64,000 bases of DNA from Alligator mississippiensis (Eukaryota > Chordata > Crocodylia > Alligatoridae), in the NCBI RefSeq assembly GCF_030867095.1, contig NC_081837.1, forward strand, positions 18,169,001 to 18,233,000. The letters are read 5' to 3'. Under the pieces are notes generated by a model that was not told where the DNA came from, did not search any database, and saw nothing but the letters and a program-made list of their open reading frames with translations. Within the stretch, counting starts at the first letter, position 1. Each line of letters opens with the position of its first letter. This document shows positions 32,912 through 42,858 of the stretch, in pieces. The position numbers were made by a program, and so were the translations under genes.

Positions 32912-34685
32912 CTACTCCCCCATGAGATGCCCCCTCCCTGCACCCTCCTCCTCATCATCCCTGAAGCGCCTTGAGGCTCTCTTCTTGTAGCTACATGAGG
33001 CACGGCTTGCCTTTGCAAGAGATTGGAGAGTTTTTTTGGATGGGCTACTCTGGATGCTTCTACCAGTACATGGGCATTCATGAAATGCTGTTACAAACTC
33101 CTGTTTCAACCTTTGATTCCTGCTCAAAATGAGATCAAGCTTCTGATTTAATTGCTTAAAACTTTGTATCATGTAGTTACTAGTGGATTTCATAATCTCC
33201 AAATTGGCTTGGTCACTCTGCTTTAACACATTGAACGCATCTTTCAATGTAGATGTAATTTCTGCGCTGGGCTTAGTAGCCATGTTTTCAGTCAGTAGCC
33301 GAAGAATTCTTTCTTTAGCTTCTCATTGATTTTTTTTTTTTCAAAATTTTTTTATAATTATGTTGATGTTGAGCGTTAGCAACTGCTCTTGAAGATGGAG
33401 TGCCTGTTCATAGACAGCAAGAAAAATCTTGTTAGTTCTTGACCATTTATGAAGAAAAGCGAGTCATTCTTAAATTGCTTTAACAGGACTGCCACTTCAA
33501 GAACTACCACTGACAGCCTACTATCTCTCACTCAATCATCATCATAAGTCTGTACCCCCAAAATTTGTTCCAGCACCACAGCATGCACCCTGCTTCTCAG
33601 GGTGTGTGTTAAAGCAAGATCCACGCTCCCCACCCCACCCCCTGACAGCTGCGTGCATGTCCCACAGCAAAAATCAGCTACTTCTGCAGGTGGCGGAAGC
33701 AGGCAGCCCCATCAGGCATGAGAGCCTGGAGCTCTGCTCCTCCTGGAAGTGGCTACAGTCCCACATGCACGTGCTGAGTGCCCAGGTGCAGCATCTGCCA
33801 CAGAGAGTGGTACCGTGTTCTCCCTCCGCCCCCCCGAATTATGAGTGTAAATCTGAAAAACCAAAAATCCCTAACAGTATTAATACCAGTACTGTTATTC
33901 ACAAGTCACCCTTTGTGAAGATAGCAGGGTCTCTGTCTCGGGACTCTGCCGCTGCCTCCGTGACACAATACTCTCTTTGGAACCTGATGAGTCCTGCGAC
34001 ACAAGGACGGTTGAGTCGGAGCCCCCTTCGTCATCATGAACAGGAGAGCTCTTTCGAGCCTCTGTTGAGCCTCCTGGGTGTCTGGTACCACAAAGCATGG
34101 GTTGGGTTGAGTAGAGTAGAGGGGGAGCTCATTTCTGACTGCGTGCTGAAGAGGTCCCTTGAGCAGTCCCAAGCAAGGTTGTTGGTCTATGGCCGATTCT
34201 GTTCTGGAGGAGGAGGCTGATTGCGGTGGAACTTGAAAAGTAGCTGTGTCTTGACAAGTATTTTGGCGCCAGGGAGTTTCTGGTTCCTTGTGATGCATAT
34301 CTCTTGTCCCAAACTCGGTTACACAAGCTTCTGAAGCATCTCTTTTAAGAATGATAGACAGCTTGTTGTAAAATTGAATTGTTCTACGTGAGGCACTGGA
34401 CCGAGAATTATTGCCTTTGACACGATGGAAGGCACGTTTTAACGTCTTCATTTTATTGCGTCACTGTTCCCAGTCGCATTTGATGCCAAGTTGCTCTACC
34501 TGTTCAGAAATAGAGATGTAAACAGGATTATTGCTGTGGTTCCCTGTTGTCACGACGCTCCCTTCACTCCAAATGTCAGTGAGTGCCTCACCTTCTGCAT
34601 AAGTCCAGCGTGGTCTCCATCCTTGCGTAGAATCCATCATGTCTTCCAAAATTTGACTTTTGTTGCTCCCCTCCGTGGCCAACAA
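32912..34685 (-). pseudogene. PIF/Harbinger-type Myb/SANT protein relic
   Basis: The N-terminal piece (34685-34461) has the trihelix Myb/SANT-like pattern: RWTYAEGEALTDIWSEG, then NNPVYISISEQVEQLG, ending in WEQ and a TGA. The next piece (34451-33906) is in the same frame and continues with MKTLKRAFHRVKGNNSRS and TIQFYNKLSIILKRD, as expected for this domain. A Ser/Pro-rich linker follows. The piece at 33283-32912 (DAFNVLKQSDQANLEIMKS) looks like a C-terminal coiled coil, possibly after a gap. In PIF/Harbinger transposons a Myb-like protein assists the transposase. No transposase lies next to it here, and no terminal repeats were found. A decayed host MSANTD-type gene copy is the alternative. 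Confidence 0.65.
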
Positions 34686-34832
34686 AACGTTAAGCAGAGC
34701 AGATCATACACACTACAGTCTGCGCCTCCTAGGACCTGTTCTGGGACATGTGGGTCTTTTATGAAGAGATGCATAAAAGAAGTGTGACTTGTCCAATCTC
34801 TAGACATTTGAGGCAATTCTTCACTTTCGATA

Positions 34833-34840
34833 GTCTAGCC
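34833..34840. repeat. hAT target-site duplication (left)
   Basis: gtctagcc, identical to 38541-38548. Confidence 0.9.
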
Positions 34841-35094
34841 CAGCAGTTCTGAACCTTTTTCAGTCGACGTTCCCCTTGGTCTCAGAGTGAGACTTCACGT
34901 ACCCCCTTTCAATGGGAAGTTAATTTTTATGTCAAACTACGTGTAATTGTGTACTATAAAAACAGCAAGATACTCGTACAAAGACTTTTTCATTTTTAAC
35001 AAACTTTATTTATTCCACGCACAGAAGAAGTTGTGCAAAAAACCACCACTTCATGTCAAATGCCAAAACTTATTAGTGCAAACACTGCTGCTGC

Positions 35095-36812
35095 TTACTA
35101 TCAAGCAGCATTTTAATTCTAGGTGACGTTTTTGAGAGAGCCAGACACATGTCATGTTCAGCTTTCAGTTTGTTCCTCGCTTTGGTTTTTATTGTAAAAA
35201 GCACTGAAAATCCCGACTCGCAGAGAGAGGCTGTGACAAACGGAACTAGAACTTGCTTGCTTGGTCAGAACGGGATATGCCACCCCCAGTCTGCACCAGA
35301 ATTGATCCAATTTCATTGATTCAAAATCAGCACGAAGTTTCTGATTATTGCGCAAATCAAGTAGCTCGTCTTTTGCCAGGTTGGCATCACTGATTTGTTC
35401 AAGAGAAATGGTAAAGGGGCTCCTTACCCAAATGTCAGCTACCTGAATAGTCGGGATAATTCCTTCAATGGTGACTTCCAGATTTTCGATAGGCATAATA
35501 ATACTCTCACGAAGTCTTGGTTCCACTGGATGCGCCTGATCTAAAGTAATTTAATCAAAGAGGAAAATTGGCGAAGTTACTGGAATTCACTCTTCTTCCC
35601 CAGAGAGCCAGCTTCTCTTGAAAGGATTTGACCTTTTCTTCGGCCTCCAAGACGGTCACTCTCTACCTTGGAGTGAAATGTTCACCGCGTTTAGAATTCC
35701 CAACACGTCTGCAAGGTATGCCAAAGAAACCATAAAGTTCGGATCTATGAAACACTGAAGTAGAATTGATCCCTTTTCACGCAGAAACATTTCAATTAAA
35801 CCTCGAAGTTCAAAAACCCTAGTCAGCACTTGTCCTCTGGATAACCAGTGTACTTCTGTGTGAAGCAGAAGTACAGTGTGTTCAGACCCAACCTCTTTGC
35901 ACAGCGCTTTGAACACGCTGTGATTCAATGCCCTTGCTCGGATCAAGTTGACGGCCTGGATGACAACATCCCTCTTATTTGAAAGAAGTGTTGGAAGAGT
36001 CTTCAATGCCAAAGCATGTCGATGAAGAATGCAACGACTAGAGATCACATTTGGCTTCACATGTTTTGACGAGCAATGAAGCCTGACTTTTTCTTGAATG
36101 TAGCAGGAGCACCATCAGTACAAACAGCTCCTACAAGGTCCCAGGAAAGGCTGTTAGAATGGAAAAATTGATTCATCATAGCTATAATGTCTGCTGCCTT
36201 CGTTGTTTCTTTCAGTGGCTCACAAAAGAGAAATTCTTTGACATAGTTCTCGTGCACATATTGAGCAAAAATGAGAAGTTGTGTGCAATTTGAGACATGA
36301 GTTAATTCATCCAACTGCAAGCCAATTTTTGCCAGACTTTCCTTGATTTGTTCCACTCCTTGTTTGTGTAAGTGTTCTGACATGTCCTTGATTCGGTCGT
36401 GAGTGGTATCGTTTGACAATGGGATCTGTGCTGTTTTTAGTTTTGCATCTTTACCACACATCAGCTCGGCCATCTCCATGGCACACGGTTTCACCAGGGT
36501 CTTTGTAATGGTATGTGGCGGCTTTTCATTGGCGATCCTTAATGCCATGTGATAACTTGCCTCCAGCGCTGGCTTCTTCTGGTGAGTAAATCCATGATTG
36601 GAGAATGTGCCCCTTGTTTCAAATCGTACTAGCTTGATTTTTAATAAAGCTTCTGGGTCTTCAGCTTTCTCAGGGTGAACAGCCTGAAGGTGCTCTTTAA
36701 GTTTAGATGGCTTCATGTATCCATTGCAAAGTGCCTTTTGAGCAATGGAAGCATTGTGGCTTTTGCAAACAATCTGTATCAAGCATAATGTAAAGCCATA
36801 CTGCACATACAA
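35095..36812 (-). pseudogene. hAT transposase, ZBED5/Buster-like
   Basis: The N-terminal part keeps a degenerate BED zinc finger (ALCNGYMKPSKLKEHLQAVH). The RNase H-like core follows: PLSNDTTHDRIKDMSEHL with the first acidic residue, LVGAVCTDGAPA with the second, and then SSRCILHRHALALKTLP and VGSEHTVLLLHTEVHWLSRG. This order and wording is that of ZBED5/FAM200-type proteins, which derive from hAT transposons. Near 35230-35095 a frame-shifted end includes the C-terminal dimerisation segment (ARNKLKAEHDM). Frameshifts occur at about 36057, 35655-35527 and 35240. I favour a dead transposon rather than a domesticated gene because of these breaks and the flanking terminal repeats. Confidence 0.85.
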
Positions 36813-37334
36813 ATCCTGGTATCAATGCTCTTTGACATGATAAATGGATGGGCAAAGCAAGAATTCGATCCTTGAAAAATAGTACAAAGTAAAAAAATAA
36901 TTAAAATATACATCTTAGGTTGGTAATAATGTAAAATTGAACATAGGTACTTACCAAAATGAAAGGAAAAAGCAGATGTATACTGTTACTTGTGTGGAAC
37001 TGCCATGTGTATAAAAAAAACGACGTAAGAAACTCAAATGCAAACGCAACAACTTTGAACACACAACTGTGTTCAAAAACTGACTACATGACTGAGTGAT
37101 GGGTGTTTGGAGCGACATTTCCGTGTGAAGTTGAGGCATGGAGCAGGAGTAGGATATCTGGTTTCCACATGCATGCGTGTTTTACTTCAGTAAAACCCTG
37201 GCAATTTCAAATTTGTCAAGAGGTTTTTTAAGGCCCTTCAACCTGTGTTAGACAATGTATGAAATATATCTCGTACCCCTTGATGATGCTTCACATACCC
37301 CCCAGGGGTACATGTACCCGTTTCAGAACAGCTG
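36813..37334 (-). other. hAT 5' non-coding region and internal terminus-like motif
   Basis: AT-rich sequence upstream of the transposase ending with cataccccccaggggtacat and gtacccgtttcagaacagctg. The latter resembles the inverted end of the element itself. No octamer matching the left flank follows it. Confidence 0.5.
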
Positions 37335-38199
37335 AAGCAGATACAGCTGGAAAGACCTGTTGGGTTCACTCTGTTTTCCCTGGACCTGCTCACACATCTG
37401 TTCACACCAGGATTGCAGTGTGTGGCCATTTGCAGGTTGCTGGCGAATGTGTAGAAGAAGAGCCCTCCGCCCATGTTCCCCCAGGGGTGAAGCCAATGTC
37501 CAAGTATGTTCTCCAGACCGCACTGGATCCATGCTCTATGCCCACAACCCCCCCCCCCCCACCTGGACTGAGTGCGGGAAGCCCATCTTCAGCCCTCCCT
37601 CCCCCCCCCCACTCTTTCCATCCCTCCTGGTTTCCCCTCCCCCCCCATCACCCACTGCAACCCCCATTGTGATGTCACTGGTGTTCACGGAGACAGAGGA
37701 ACATAAGTTGCCCTGTGGCTGGCAGGGCTCAGTGTGGATGCAGCAGTGGTCGGAGGTGGCTGCATCTGTGCTCGTGCTGTTCAGGGTATAGCGTTTTATC
37801 CGCAGCATCGGGATCTCTGCTGTGCCACTGTGAGTGGAAGGGACCTTCTGGGCTTGGGGATAAGGGTCACCCCTTCCCCTCCCCACCCCACCCCAGCTGC
37901 CAAATGATGGCATCAAGAGGAAATATTTTCCATCGGCTGCAGAAGATAGGAGATGGTGTCAGGAGGGTGGAATTTGAGTTGGCAAAAAGAAATGGGGAGG
38001 GATAGGCTATGTGACAGCTTGCGGAGAGGAGGGAGTATGGAGATGGCCTGTTGAGAAGGGAAAGATGGCAGAAGAACTTGATGGGGGCAGAGTGGGGAGG
38101 AAGGACAGATGAGAAAGGAAAAGGAGGCCTCAGGACAGAGGATGGTGAGAACGAGCGGCCAGAGCTGAGGCTACATGTGGGGAAGTTTCAGGGTCAGTG
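37335..38199. other. Unassigned interior of the hAT element
   Basis: C-rich (runs of C at 37550-37560 and 37600-37610) and then purine-rich sequence. The open frames across this region overlap on both strands and show no domain. Confidence 0.35.
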
Positions 38200-38510
38200 G
38201 ACTTAAAGGCATCATCCAGTCCATTCATCCGCTTGGAGGCAGGATCAGTGACATCTAGACTACCACAGACAGAGGTATCACCTGATCTTAAACCCCCCCA
38301 CAGTGCAGGTGATTTAACAATCCTCCCTCTTCCAGTCTACAGATATCCTTACAGCTAGGTAGTTCTTCCCAATTTCCAACTTCCTTTAAGATGGTTTGTT
38401 CTCGTGCTTCTCGAAGGACACAAAGAATCACGGTCTTCTTTAGAAATCCTTTTTTCACGCCTTTAAAGGCTAGGAACGATTTTCCCCCTCCATCCTAGCC
38501 TGCTCTGGGG
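38200..38510 (-). repeat. CR1-like LINE fragment inside the hAT
   Basis: The reverse complement reads like an old CR1 tail (tggactggatgatgccttta region), with gtagttcttcccaatttcca on the plus strand. Strongly decayed. Confidence 0.4.
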
Positions 38511-38540
38511 AGGAAATGTACCCCCGGTTCAGAACCGCTG

Positions 38541-38548
38541 GTCTAGCC
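38541..38548. repeat. hAT target-site duplication (right)
   Basis: gtctagcc, identical to 34833-34840. Confidence 0.9.
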
Positions 38549-38834
38549 TGGTGCATTCAGAAGCATACTCACACTACTATTATGCTGGAAATGACTGAAA
38601 ACCTTGGGTGCTCATTTTTAGGTGAGAAACCGTGAAGCTGTCTGAGTGGCTCAATGCCACTCATTTCCTCTAGATACGTGGACCAAAACAAATCCTTTCT
38701 GTGCATCCTGGACATTGAAACTGAGGACTATATTTCAGTTCAGCGCTGTTGTTATTGCAAATAGAATGTGTGCGTGTGTGTGCGCGTGCGCCGCCCACCA
38801 CACTGGCAGGCAGCACTTTGTTCAGACCCTCCAC

Positions 38835-39870
38835 GTAGTCTTGGTCCCTTCACTTTTTTAGGAAAAACCCTTTTTTCTTTTATTCTTTTTTACCCAAGAA
38901 AACAAGCTAGAATGGGCATTCTTAAAGAAGCTGCACTATAGCAAGAGAGAGTAGCGAAAACCTGGCTGAAAACCGCTTTTTTTAATAATACAAAAGGGGG
39001 GAAGGTGCATGGTGTGTGGAAGGACTATTCTTAGACGTGGAAAGCCTTAAAAATATCTTTTTAGATTTTGCATGAGGATGACCATTGAGTCATATTTTGA
39101 TTACAGCAGAAAGTGCACTATGCTAGATGTAATGAAACATGAAAGCATGAATGTTGTTATGTTAAAGCCTGTAGCTGTGGGGCCTTCAGGGATGGTGGGG
39201 GAAAGACTGTTTTGCCCCAGCAGGGTAGAATACCACAGCCAACAAGCTGCCCAGCTTGAAATCCTACATCAGTGGGACTGGCTGGTTTTATCAAGACTTT
39301 TGCAAAAAAACCATGGGTTTTGTCTAAAAAAGCCACCACATTGCAGGAAAGACTAAGGGAGAGTGAGAGGGCAGGCTGGAGTATATGTGGATGTAGAGCA
39401 GGGATGGGCAAAATGTAGCCTGGGGGCTGGATGCGACCCGCCAGGCCATTCTACCTGGCCCGTGGGGCCCCTAAAATTTAGAGAATTGGTATTAATCTGC
39501 CCTGGGCTGCCTGTCGTGTGGCCCTTGATGGCTTGCTGAAACTCAGTAAGTGGCCCTCTCCCCAAAGTAATTGCCTGCTCTGATGTAGAGTTTACAAGTA
39601 AGGTTTAAAAAATTGGGACTAAGTTAAAAAAAAAAATGGGGTTACACGGACAAAGACAAAGAAAAAGGGTGGTGTGTGTGTGATGCCCTTGGTAGTGAAA
39701 AGCTAGCTGAAAAACTTTTTTTGTGTGTGAAAAGAATAACATTATATCACGAAGTTTACTTTCAGCCAACACTTCAGATCTGCAGGTAGTCTTGGTCTTG
39801 ACTTTTAGAGAGAACTTTTTTTAACCCAAGAAAACAGGCTAGAATGGGTGTTCAAGAAGCAAGAGTGAGA
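38835..39870. repeat. Local direct repeat pair (38835-38960 and 39775-39870)
   Basis: Both contain tagtcttggtc, a T-rich stretch, and then cccaagaaaacaagctagaatggg / cccaagaaaacaggctagaatggg, spaced about 945 bp apart. The intervening sequence includes the MITE at 39399-39582. The repeat family is unknown. Confidence 0.6.
39399..39582. mobile_element. Non-autonomous hAT element (MITE) with perfect 8-bp duplication
   Basis: It starts cagggatgggcaaaatgtag and ends aagtaattgcctgctctg. The octamer atgtagag is present at 39391-39398 and 39583-39590. At 184 bp with no coding capacity it is of the same type as 8125-8610. Confidence 0.92.
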
Positions 39871-39943
39871 GGAGGCATGCAGGCCACCACCAACCAGGGG
39901 TGCTGTGAGTGAGTCACCAGTCATGTAGAAAGCATAATTACTT

Positions 39944-39948
39944 GGGAT
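39944..39948. repeat. Target-site duplication (left) of Gmr1-like element
   Basis: gggat, identical to 46608-46612. Confidence 0.9.
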
Positions 39949-40551
39949 TGTGGCAGAAATGCCACCGTCGGTGCCCCTCTCCAGAGACATCTGGACGATG
40001 CGAGTGAGTAAGCTACTAAAGATCCGATTAGATATTTAGCTTCAGTAACTCAGATGCGCATTTAAACGTCTACATCAGCCACCCTGGTTTGCTCTATGGG
40101 ATTCCTTTGATATTCCTGTAATATTTCTATGATATTGCTCTACCTTTTACCCTGTTTCCGCCCTACCCCCTGTAATCAATAAAGTTCTCCTTGTGACCGG
40201 TGTGGGAGACTTATTGAGGGGTGGGTCTAAATTATGCCAAGGAGGCCCCTTAGGTCTGTGGACTAAGGGAGGCTTCCTAATAAGCCCCTGACTTGGGGAA
40301 GTGCCCAAGTGCTGGTATTGGGTCTAGGACCCATTGGACGATCAGGCCTGTGTTTTCCAAGGTGCGCAGAGCCAGAAGTGAGTCCAGAGCCTTGGATGGT
40401 GGCAGTGGAAATCCCAGGCTAGCGGGTGTGCTCCAGGGAAGGGGTCGGCCGGACGGGAGGCACCCCAGGGAAGCACTCGGAGCCTGGAAGGTGGGCGGGC
40501 GCAGGGAGGTGGGCAGCTCAACGCAGTAGCGCCCCCTACTGGCCCGCCACA
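39949..40551 (+). repeat. 5' LTR of Gmr1-like element, internally deleted
   Basis: It starts tgtggcagaaatgcc and ends ggcccgccaca. It is 603 bp against 972 bp for the 3' LTR: after ccagagac (39988) it jumps to tctggacgatgcgag, missing what corresponds to about 45676-46045. A polyadenylation signal AATAAA is at 40178-40183. The missing part contains the TATA-like box seen at 45907-45915 in the 3' LTR, so this LTR probably cannot initiate transcription normally. Confidence 0.95.
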
Positions 40552-40553
40552 CG

Positions 40554-40576
40554 TGGTGGCAGTGGTGGGATCCGAA
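40554..40576 (+). promoter_or_regulatory. Primer-binding site, tRNA-Leu type
   Basis: Two bases after the LTR, tggtggcagtggtgggat and the following ccgaa are complementary to the 3' end of vertebrate tRNA-Leu (AAG/TAG type) including CCA, with about two transition mismatches. The tRNA comparison is from memory. Confidence 0.7.
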
Positions 40577-40689
40577 TACCCTGCTGTATTGGAGGCATAA
40601 TTTGGGAAAAGGACTAGAGTCACTGAAATCCCTTCAGCAAACAATTTCTAATTTGACATCGGGTCGACTGGATAGTGTAGAGAGTCAGG

Positions 40690-41940
40690 ATGGAAGACGA
40701 GTATGTCCGGATGACTGTGCCCGAACTGAAGGAACTGGCAAAAGAGAGAGGCCTTCACGCAACAGGAAGGCTAAAGAAGGATGAGCTGGTTAAACTCTTG
40801 TGCACCAGCGAGTCAAGACCAGCGTCAGCTTCACACTCATCAAGTCCTAGGCCTGACCCAGGACCACACTCCCGCTCGCCAAGCCCAGAGGCTGCCGGGA
40901 GATCACTCTCCAAGAGCGAGCAACAGCGACTCCATGAGAGAGAGATGAAAAGGATGGAGCTGGAAGAGAGGAAGTTGGAGTGAGAAGAAAAGAAGGAACA
41001 ACGACGGCTGGAGGAGAAACAGCTGGAGGCCCAGCACGAGAAGGAGCAGCTGGCATTGAAAAGGCTGGAGCTCGAGGCCCAGCGTGAGAGGGAACAGCGG
41101 GAAGAGAGGAGGATGGAGAGGGAAGCCCAGTTGGAGGCACAAAAGATAGAGCATGAACAGAAAAAGCTCGATGCTCAACTCCGTCTGCAGACCAACGGGG
41201 GAAACGCGGACCCTCCGCAAGTGTCTGGGAAACAGCTCAAACTGGACGTCTCCGCCTTCGCTCGCTACCGAGAAGGAGACGATCCTGCGGTGTTCCTAAG
41301 CAACTTCGAAAGACAAGCCCAGCGGTGTAAGGTGCCGGAGGAAAAGATCATGATGTACTTGTCTGCTCTGGTAGAAGGTGACATGGCGGTGATCCTGAAC
41401 AGCCTGCCCCCAGGTGCAGCTGATGACTATAATGCCTTCAAAGCTGCTGTGTCCAAACGGTTCAAATTAGGACCGGATTATTTTCGGAAAAAATTCCGGA
41501 ATACGCGCCCACAACCCGAAAAGTCATTGAATGATTATGTGGTCATGTTGTACGACACATGAAGTAAATGGTTAGCTGAAGCCAAGGTTGACAATTTAGA
41601 TAAGGCAAGCCATCTCCTGGTGCTGGAACAATTCTATTTTTGCTGTCCAAGAGAGGTTAAGACCCTGGTCAGGGACAGGGACACCAAAGATGCTTACGAG
41701 GCCGCAGACATTGCAGACCGACTGTTCCTAAACCGTGAGAAGCCTCCCTACTCTGGGAAGGAGCAAAAAAGGTTCCAAAGAGGGGGGAAGGGAGGCCCAG
41801 GTCAAAAAGGGGAAAGAGGGCCACCTCCTGCCGAGCGCAAGGCGGCCCCAGATTCGGACAAACCACCCAATTCGGAAAAGAGGGGGTGCTATAACTGCGG
41901 GGAGCAGGGCCACATCAAGCCCAACTGCCCAAAGCTAAGC
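40690..41940 (+). pseudogene. gag: Gmr1-like Gag with SAP-like motif, SCAN-like capsid end and zinc knuckle
   Basis: The Met at 40690 opens a long frame. Residues 7-36 (VRMTVPELKELAKERGL, KKDELVKLL) resemble a SAP DNA-binding helix pair. A highly charged Glu/Arg/Lys coiled coil follows (about residues 75-165). Capsid begins near LDVSAFARYREGDDPAVFLS. Its C-terminal half (SHLLVLEQFYFCCPREVKTL and DAYEAADIADRLF) resembles the SCAN domain. A zinc knuckle CYNCGEQGHIKPNC (41887-41928, CX2CX4HX4C) completes Gag. TGA codons interrupt the same frame at 40981-40983 and 41560-41562. Gag would form the particle and package the RNA. There is no frameshift or stop that would act as a Gag-Pol boundary. Confidence 0.92.
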
Positions 41941-42044
41941 ACTAGACCCAGGCCTGTCAGGCATGCAACAGCCGTGAGCAGTGAGGGGGAGGGCCAGAGC
42001 CCCTCTGAGGAGAGTGTCTGTTGCTACAGGATCACAAACTCAGA

Positions 42045-42858
42045 GGAGGTGATGGCCCCCCACCGGACCATGATCACGGTGAAGGAGAGGACCCTTGTGG
42101 GGGAACTGGACACGGGGGCCAGTGTGACACTGATTAGTTCCAGCCTGGTCTCACCTGCAGACATAATCCCGGGGAAGGCCCTCACTATTCACGGAGTGGG
42201 GTCCACACCCCTGAAGGTACCGGTATTCTGTGCCCCTGTCGTGTGGAACGACTGTGCAACGTACCTGGAAATGGGGGTACTGGAAGGGGCTGCGGTCCCC
42301 ATCCTGGTGGGACGGGATCTTATAGAGCAGGAAGCCCAGCTCCGGAGGTGGGAACAGATCCAAGAGCCAAAGCCCCGCACCGTTCATGCGGTGACTCGCC
42401 TGCAGAGCAGGAAGGCTAAAGAAGGGGGGTTAGGAAATTCCCAGGAGAAAGCCACCCCATTGGCCGCAGGGAAAGGGACCCCTGCAGACGGCGATTGCAC
42501 CCCGGTCCCAGAGGAAACCGATAACCCCGAGGGTGGGTTAAGTGACAGTCCCGGGGAGGTGTGTATTCCATCAGTGGCAGAGAGAGGTGACACTAGCAGG
42601 GAGGAGACCCAGGAAGTCCCTGTGGGTGAGTGTGCACTCCCTGCTGATTGCCTAGCTGGGCAAGAGGAGTTCAAGCGGGAGGTTTGGGAGGACCCCAGCT
42701 TGGAGGGACTCCGGCAGATGGCTCAGGAGCAAGAGACAGAGTTCACTCCGGACAAGAGGGAACAGGTGGTCTGGGATAAGGGGCTTCTCTATCGGTTGTG
42801 GGTGCCAAAGAACCATGCCGAGACCAGGGTGCCCCAGCGCCAACTCATAGTACCCTGA
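42045..42858 (+). pseudogene. pol: Gmr1-like protease and linker
   Basis: Continues Gag in frame. The aspartic protease active site GELDTGASVTLISS has DTG at 42109-42117, and the distal hydrophobic block AVPILVGRDLIEQEA is intact. A 150-residue acidic, Pro/Gly-rich linker follows, with no recognised domain. Near its end, FTPDKREQVVWDKGLLYRL is the segment that usually precedes the gypsy integrase zinc finger. The frame is stopped by TGA at 42856-42858 and resumes in phase. Confidence 0.9.

Larger units (their letters stand above)
34841..38540 (-). mobile_element. BED-type hAT transposon with perfect 8-bp target duplication
   Basis: The left end is cagcagttctgaacc (34841) and the right end ggttcagaaccgctg (38526-38540), an inverted repeat matching at 14 of 15. 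It is flanked by the identical octamer gtctagcc at 34833-34840 and 38541-38548. The minus-strand transposase remnant lies at 36812-35095. A second terminus-like sequence (ggggtacatgtacccgtttc followed by agaacagctg) occurs internally near 37306-37334. The right 1.2 kb (37335-38510) has no transposase and includes a CR1-like patch, so the right end may be composite or contain an insertion. Confidence 0.85.

Noticed and set aside
35095-36812. Domesticated ZBED5-like host gene
   Set aside because: Frameshifts in three places and flanking terminal repeats with target duplication indicate an ordinary dead transposon.
37240-37672. C-rich frames of 126-143 codons near 37.3-37.9 kb
   Set aside because: Produced by poly-C/poly-G runs; overlapping on both strands.
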